Assembly (NCBI RefSeq): GCF_001403615.1
Contig: NZ_LN879457.1
Coordinates: 620,001-684,000, forward strand
Length of the DNA stretch: 64,000 nt
Direction: 5' to 3'
Source: Desnuesiella massiliensis
GTDB taxonomy: Bacteria; Bacillota; Clostridia; Clostridiales; Clostridiaceae
Shown here: positions 60,609 through 64,000 of the stretch, one piece after another
How the letters are laid out: each line of letters starts with the position of its first letter
How positions within the stretch are numbered: the stretch's first letter is position 1
Notes under the pieces: generated by a model
What the model saw: the letters and a program-made list of their open reading frames with translations, nothing else
Told to the model about the DNA's origin: nothing
Database searches by the model: none
Made by a program: the position numbers and the translations under genes

Positions 60609-62099
60609 ATGGATTATTTTACATTTATAACATCGGTAGTTGCTTATGTGGAGAGAAGAGTTAAGTCAGATATAGATTATGCAGAACTCGAGAGGGTAAC
60701 AGGATTTTCATTTCCACATATAAGGGAGGTATTTAAACAGCATGCTAAAATGCCTCTAGCAAAATATATTCTCTATAGAAAAATAGCAAATGCAGCGTTT
60801 GATATAGCGCATAGTGGAAGAAGAATACTTGATATAGCAAATGATTATGGCTTTGAAACTTATGATACTTTCACACGTGCCTTCAAACGTTTTGTGTTAA
60901 TTACGCCAAAAGAATTTAGACAAAAGCATCTTAGCGTAGGAAGAGTTAAGCTTGCAACGGGAATATATGGACCAGGTATTATAGGTAAAGATAATGTATG
61001 TCAGGGTTTCCCTAGTTTTTTGGAGGTAATGATAAATATGAAAGATATAAAGAGATCAGAGGACAGTTGTATTCTTTATGGTGTTCCTAAGGTGCAGTAT
61101 TGCTTTGAAGAATGTACTCCATTTCCTTCAGCCCTTAAAGCATGCCTTAACTATATTGGACAGGATATAAATTACTCTTACCTTATGGCGGCTTCTGGAG
61201 CAGCCTTCCGCCTTAGATGGAACACTAAATATTGGGATGGCGGTAATGTTGATATAATGTGCATTTATGAAGACTCAACAGAGGCATTTCAACGTTCTTT
61301 TAAAGCAACTGGACGTTCTTATAGTATTCTTTTCAAGAAGGCAGAAGTAACAAAAGATGACTTTATAAGGTTTATAAAATCTGAAATAGATGAAGGGCGT
61401 CCTGTAATTGCTCTTGGAATAATAGGACCCCCAGAGGCTTGTATTATTACGGGATATAGAGATAATGGAAACACCCTTTTGGGATGGAATTTCTTTCAGG
61501 ATAATCCTGAATACTCAAAGGGAACTGAGATAGATGAGTCAGGATACTTTATTTCAAAAAGCTGGTGGGAAAATCCTGATACATGTGCTGTTATGTCAAT
61601 AGATGAAGAAAAGTGTATCCAAACAAGCACCAAGGATATTCTTTTAAATGCAATAGATATACTTACAAAGGAACGTATAGGTGATTATGCAGGGGGGCAG
61701 ACTGCCTTTGATGCATGGGCACATGCCTTGTCAGATGAAAGTCAGTTCCCTAAGGATGTAGTTATACCAATATTATTTGAAAGAATAATGTGTCAGGGTG
61801 ATGCAATGACTATGATAGGGGAAGGTAGAGCCTATGCAGGCTTCTTTATGGAATGGGTAGGCAGTCAGTATGAAATGATAAAACATAAATGTTCAGAGGC
61901 CGCGAGTTGTTTTAAACAAGAATCAAATTTAGCTAGGAAGATGAGTGAACATTTAGGAAGCTGGGAGCATGGTGAGGAACAGGCAAGAAATCTAGCCAAT
62001 CCGCTGATTAGAAAAGAAATTATTAAACTTATTATGGATATGAAAAAACTTGATTCTGATGCTTGTGAAATTTTAAGAGAGATTGTAAAGGTTATTTAG
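60609..62099 (+). CDS. AraC-type HTH fused to a papain-like/C39-like domain
   Basis: The 496-residue protein has an AraC DNA-binding domain at the N-terminus (residues about 1-105; RILDIANDYGFETYDTFTRAFKRFVLITPKEFRQ). A long C-terminal region (about 140-496) has NYSYLMAASGAAFRLRWN, ALGIIGPPEACIITGYRDNG and LLGWNFFQDNP, which resembles the butirosin-synthesis BtrH-N/C39-like peptidase fold used as a binding or catalytic module. The role of the C-terminal half is unknown. Start is ATG with AGGGTGGTG upstream. A GNAT gene follows 41 bp later and may be co-transcribed. Confidence 0.8.
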   Translation: MDYFTFITSVVAYVERRVKSDIDYAELERVTGFSFPHIREVFKQHAKMPLAKYILYRKIANAAFDIAHSGRRILDIANDYGFETYDTFTRAFKRFVLITPKEFRQKHLSVGRVKLATGIYGPGIIGKDNVCQGFPSFLEVMINMKDIKRSEDSCILYGVPKVQYCFEECTPFPSALKACLNYIGQDINYSYLMAASGAAFRLRWNTKYWDGGNVDIMCIYEDSTEAFQRSFKATGRSYSILFKKAEVTKDDFIRFIKSEIDEGRPVIALGIIGPPEACIITGYRDNGNTLLGWNFFQDNPEYSKGTEIDESGYFISKSWWENPDTCAVMSIDEEKCIQTSTKDILLNAIDILTKERIGDYAGGQTAFDAWAHALSDESQFPKDVVIPILFERIMCQGDAMTMIGEGRAYAGFFMEWVGSQYEMIKHKCSEAASCFKQESNLARKMSEHLGSWEHGEEQARNLANPLIRKEIIKLIMDMKKLDSDACEILREIVKVI

Positions 62100-62140
62100 G
62101 AATAACAAGATAATAAAATATCTATTAAGGAGTGACATAA

Positions 62141-62602
62141 ATGGTGGAATTTATACTCTCTTTAGAATCAGATGCAAAAATATTGAAAGAAGTAGCTATA
62201 AGAGCCTTTGATGAAGACAAAACTATGTATGGTTCTCTACCACCAGGAATTGAAACACTAGAATGGCACCTAGAAAAAATTAAAAATGGAATGTACTATA
62301 AAATTGTACTAGATAACACCATAATCGGAGGAATTAATTTGTATGACTTAGGTAATAGGCATTTTAGACTAGGTGCTCTCTATATAGATCCAAACTATCA
62401 AAACCAAGGAATTGGTACAAAGGCAATTAGCTTTATCGAGAAAACATATCCCCATATCAGAAAATGGTCACTAGATACCCCTTATAAAAGTTATAGGAAT
62501 CATTACTTTTATAAGAAACATGGCTATGTTAAAACTGAGGAATTTAAACCTGTAAAGGAAGTTGATTTTTGGCTGTTTGAGTATGTTAAAGAGATAAGTT
62601 AA
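62141..62602 (+). CDS. GNAT-family N-acetyltransferase
   Basis: The 153-residue enzyme has the acetyl-CoA-binding pyrophosphate loop (YIDPNYQNQGIGTKAISFIEK, Q-x-x-G-x-G form) and the typical beta-alpha pattern ending in FYKKHGYVKTEEF. It transfers acetyl groups to an amine substrate that cannot be told from the sequence. Start has AAGGAGTG upstream. Confidence 0.9.
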   Translation: MVEFILSLESDAKILKEVAIRAFDEDKTMYGSLPPGIETLEWHLEKIKNGMYYKIVLDNTIIGGINLYDLGNRHFRLGALYIDPNYQNQGIGTKAISFIEKTYPHIRKWSLDTPYKSYRNHYFYKKHGYVKTEEFKPVKEVDFWLFEYVKEIS

Positions 62603-62657
62603 TAGTAGAGCTTTCAGCATTGAGTCAAATATAAAAATTTCTTTTGGTATAATAGCA

Positions 62658-63041
62658 TTGAGGTTTTCGAACTGCAAATATCATATAGTATTTGCGCCAA
62701 AGTATAGAAGGGGAAAGATAAGGAAAGATATAGAGCATATATTAAGGAAATTGTGTGAACATAAAAGTGTGGAGATAATAGAAGCAAATGCATATGTAGA
62801 TCACATTCATATGTTAGTTAGTATACCACCTAAGTTAAATGTCTCGCAGTTTATGGGATATTTGAAAGGTAAAAGTTCACTCATGGTATTTGATAGACAT
62901 GCAAATCTGAAATATAAATACGGAAACAGGCAGTTTTGGTGACGTGGGTATTATGAGCGTTATATATTAGGAAACCATCTTCTTAAATCTTTTCTTACAA
63001 CAATTAATCATATAATCGCCCCTAGATTTATTTTAACGTAA
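62658..63041 (+). pseudogene. IS200/IS605-type TnpA transposase remnant
   Basis: The frame resembles the Y1 HUH transposase: NCKYHIVFAPKYRRGKIRKDI, then the HUH motif DHIHMLVSIPP, then FMGYLKGKSSLMVFDRHANL. It lacks the usual first residues, uses no plausible start, and reaches TGA at 62940-62942 where the family has a Cys codon after RQFW. The following RGYYERYILGN has diverged, and the catalytic tyrosine region is missing. It is a non-functional relic. A weak hairpin (about 63049-63094) lies after it. Confidence 0.85.
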
Positions 63042-63138
63042 ATATAATGAAAAGGAAACCTAATAAGCATCAAGTATTATATCAGGTTTTCTTAAGTTTA
63101 CGATGTTGGGCATAACCAGTGTTTATCAAAGCAAATAG

Positions 63139-63170
63139 ACAGCAAGTGCATTTCATTATGAACTTGCTGT
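63139..63170 (-). terminator. Hairpin after LacI-family gene
   Basis: ACAGCAAGT (63139-63147) and ACTTGCTGT (63162-63170) form a 9-bp stem downstream of the leftward regulator. The T tract is weak. Confidence 0.5.
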
Positions 63171-63202
63171 TATTATGTTTTAACTGGTGGAGGGCGCTAG
63201 AA

Positions 63203-64000
63203 TTATATAGCGCGAGTACTTCCACGAACTTGTAGAGTAGGAGTTAGCACAGTCTTGGAAATAGGTTCATCGTTGCCATTAATACGCTCAATGATTCTCT
63301 TAGCTACCATGGATCCAATCATATCATAAGGATGACGAATGGTAGTCAGGTTTATGAAACTAGCTTTTGATAATGGGATATCATCAAATCCAACAATACT
63401 TATGTCTTCTGGAATTCGAATTCCGTTTTTAATGCATTCATCCATCACACCATAGCACATTAAATCACCACCTACAAAAACAGCAGTGGGTGGGTCATCA
63501 GAGTTAATCAGAAGTTCATGGACAAATCTTTGGCCAGATTCCATATTTAACGAACCGGAGACTACATATTTGGGATTTGGGGTAAGTCCATATTCTTCCA
63601 TGGCATATAAATAGCCATCATATCTACCTTGACTTGTTGTGGAAAATTGAGGGCCACGAAGCATCGCTATTTTTTGATGTCCCAATGATAGTAAGTGATT
63701 GGTGGCAAGGTAACCTCCCATTTTGTTGTCCACTGATATGCTATCATATTTTGAAATAAAACCTATTTCTCGGTTTACTAAAACAATAGGACAATTAGCG
63801 CTTTTCAAGATGTTACTGAAAGAAACTTCATTACGTGCATCCGCAATAATAATTCCAGAAAAACCATAATCTAAGAGCTTACGTAAATGCTGGTCGTTTT
63901 CACCAACAATCTGTGAACTGTTGTATAGTGTCATCAGATAACCTTTTTCTTGAAGGTTGTTATTAATAACCCATACCAGTTCAGAATAAAATGGATTACG
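63203..64000 (-). CDS. LacI/GalR-family transcriptional regulator (5' end outside window)
   Basis: The open frame runs off the right edge and reads NPFYSELVWVINNNLQEKGY at its visible start, so about 266 C-terminal residues are present and the N-terminal helix-turn-helix is cut. The periplasmic-binding-like effector domain is clear: GIIIADARN, PIVLVNREIG, SISVDNKMGGYLATNHLLSLGHQKIAMLRG, PTAVFVGGDLMCYGVMDECIKNGIRIPEDISIVGFDDIPLS, and the final LTTIRHPYDMIG. Such proteins repress sugar-use genes until a sugar binds. The target locus lies beyond the window. Confidence 0.92.
   Translation of the reverse strand, partial: RNPFYSELVWVINNNLQEKGYLMTLYNSSQIVGENDQHLRKLLDYGFSGIIIADARNEVSFSNILKSANCPIVLVNREIGFISKYDSISVDNKMGGYLATNHLLSLGHQKIAMLRGPQFSTTSQGRYDGYLYAMEEYGLTPNPKYVVSGSLNMESGQRFVHELLINSDDPPTAVFVGGDLMCYGVMDECIKNGIRIPEDISIVGFDDIPLSKASFINLTTIRHPYDMIGSMVAKRIIERINGNDEPISKTVLTPTLQVRGSTRAI

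Noticed and set aside
1..64000. CRISPR arrays or rRNA genes
   Set aside because: No regularly spaced direct repeats and no rRNA-like sequence were seen on reading the window.

Overview
The window is AT-rich DNA with strong Gly/Gly-rich Shine-Dalgarno sites, frequent TTG/GTG starts, intrinsic terminators after most operons and clostridial gene families (rnj, sigma-54 activators, CWB2 repeats, SHOCT, anaerobic-type siroheme reductase). It fits a chromosome segment of a Clostridium-like anaerobic Firmicute. I cannot name a species from sequence alone.

Layout. 1-3.8 kb: end of RNase J, truA, an ABC exporter. 3.9-9.4 kb: a PAS/sigma-54 activator with three matching upstream palindromes and a textbook -24/-12 promoter driving CoA-transferase, GntP permease and MaoC hydratase, a probable hydroxy- or short-chain acid utilisation operon. 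9.5-12.7 kb: PhzF-like isomerase, M29 aminopeptidase, a membrane protein. 12.74-14.39 kb: an IS1182-like element with a frameshifted transposase, flanked by identical 41-bp direct repeats that are each a whole palindromic hairpin. 14.4-15.4 kb: DUF4349 lipoprotein.

15.54-24.88 kb: the most interesting object, a 9.3-kb Tn554-like transposon (tnpA, tnpB, tnpC) inserted in the T-loop of a tRNA-Ala(GGC) gene. Joining the two flanking fragments at the 7-bp core rebuilds a perfect 76-nt tRNA. The element carries its own complete but divergent tRNA-Ala(GGC) next to its right end, apparently compensating for the gene it breaks. Its cargo is a PD-(D/E)XK-like nuclease, a DUF4365 protein and a polytopic membrane protein, with a defence-like look.

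25-35 kb: siroheme/4Fe-4S reductase, two DEAD-box helicases, a secreted beta-amylase divergent from a double-CBM21 protein and flanked by matching LacI-type operators, a GC-rich palindromic repeat, an iron-sulfur flavoprotein-like reductase, LarE, and an adenine riboswitch in front of adenosine deaminase. 36-43 kb: a PTS permease, RpiR regulator, PHP/DUF3604 protein, cytoplasmic sulfatase and TauE exporter, which together suggest import and intracellular desulfation of a sulfated sugar. 43-54 kb: CWB2 protein, two two-component systems, a PplA-like FMN lipoprotein, and a surface glycosylation operon. 54-64 kb: accessory, decayed region with a beta-lactamase-fold serine hydrolase of different base composition, regulators, a yyaL start remnant, a DUF402 pseudogene, an IS200-type transposase remnant, and a LacI regulator cut by the window end.
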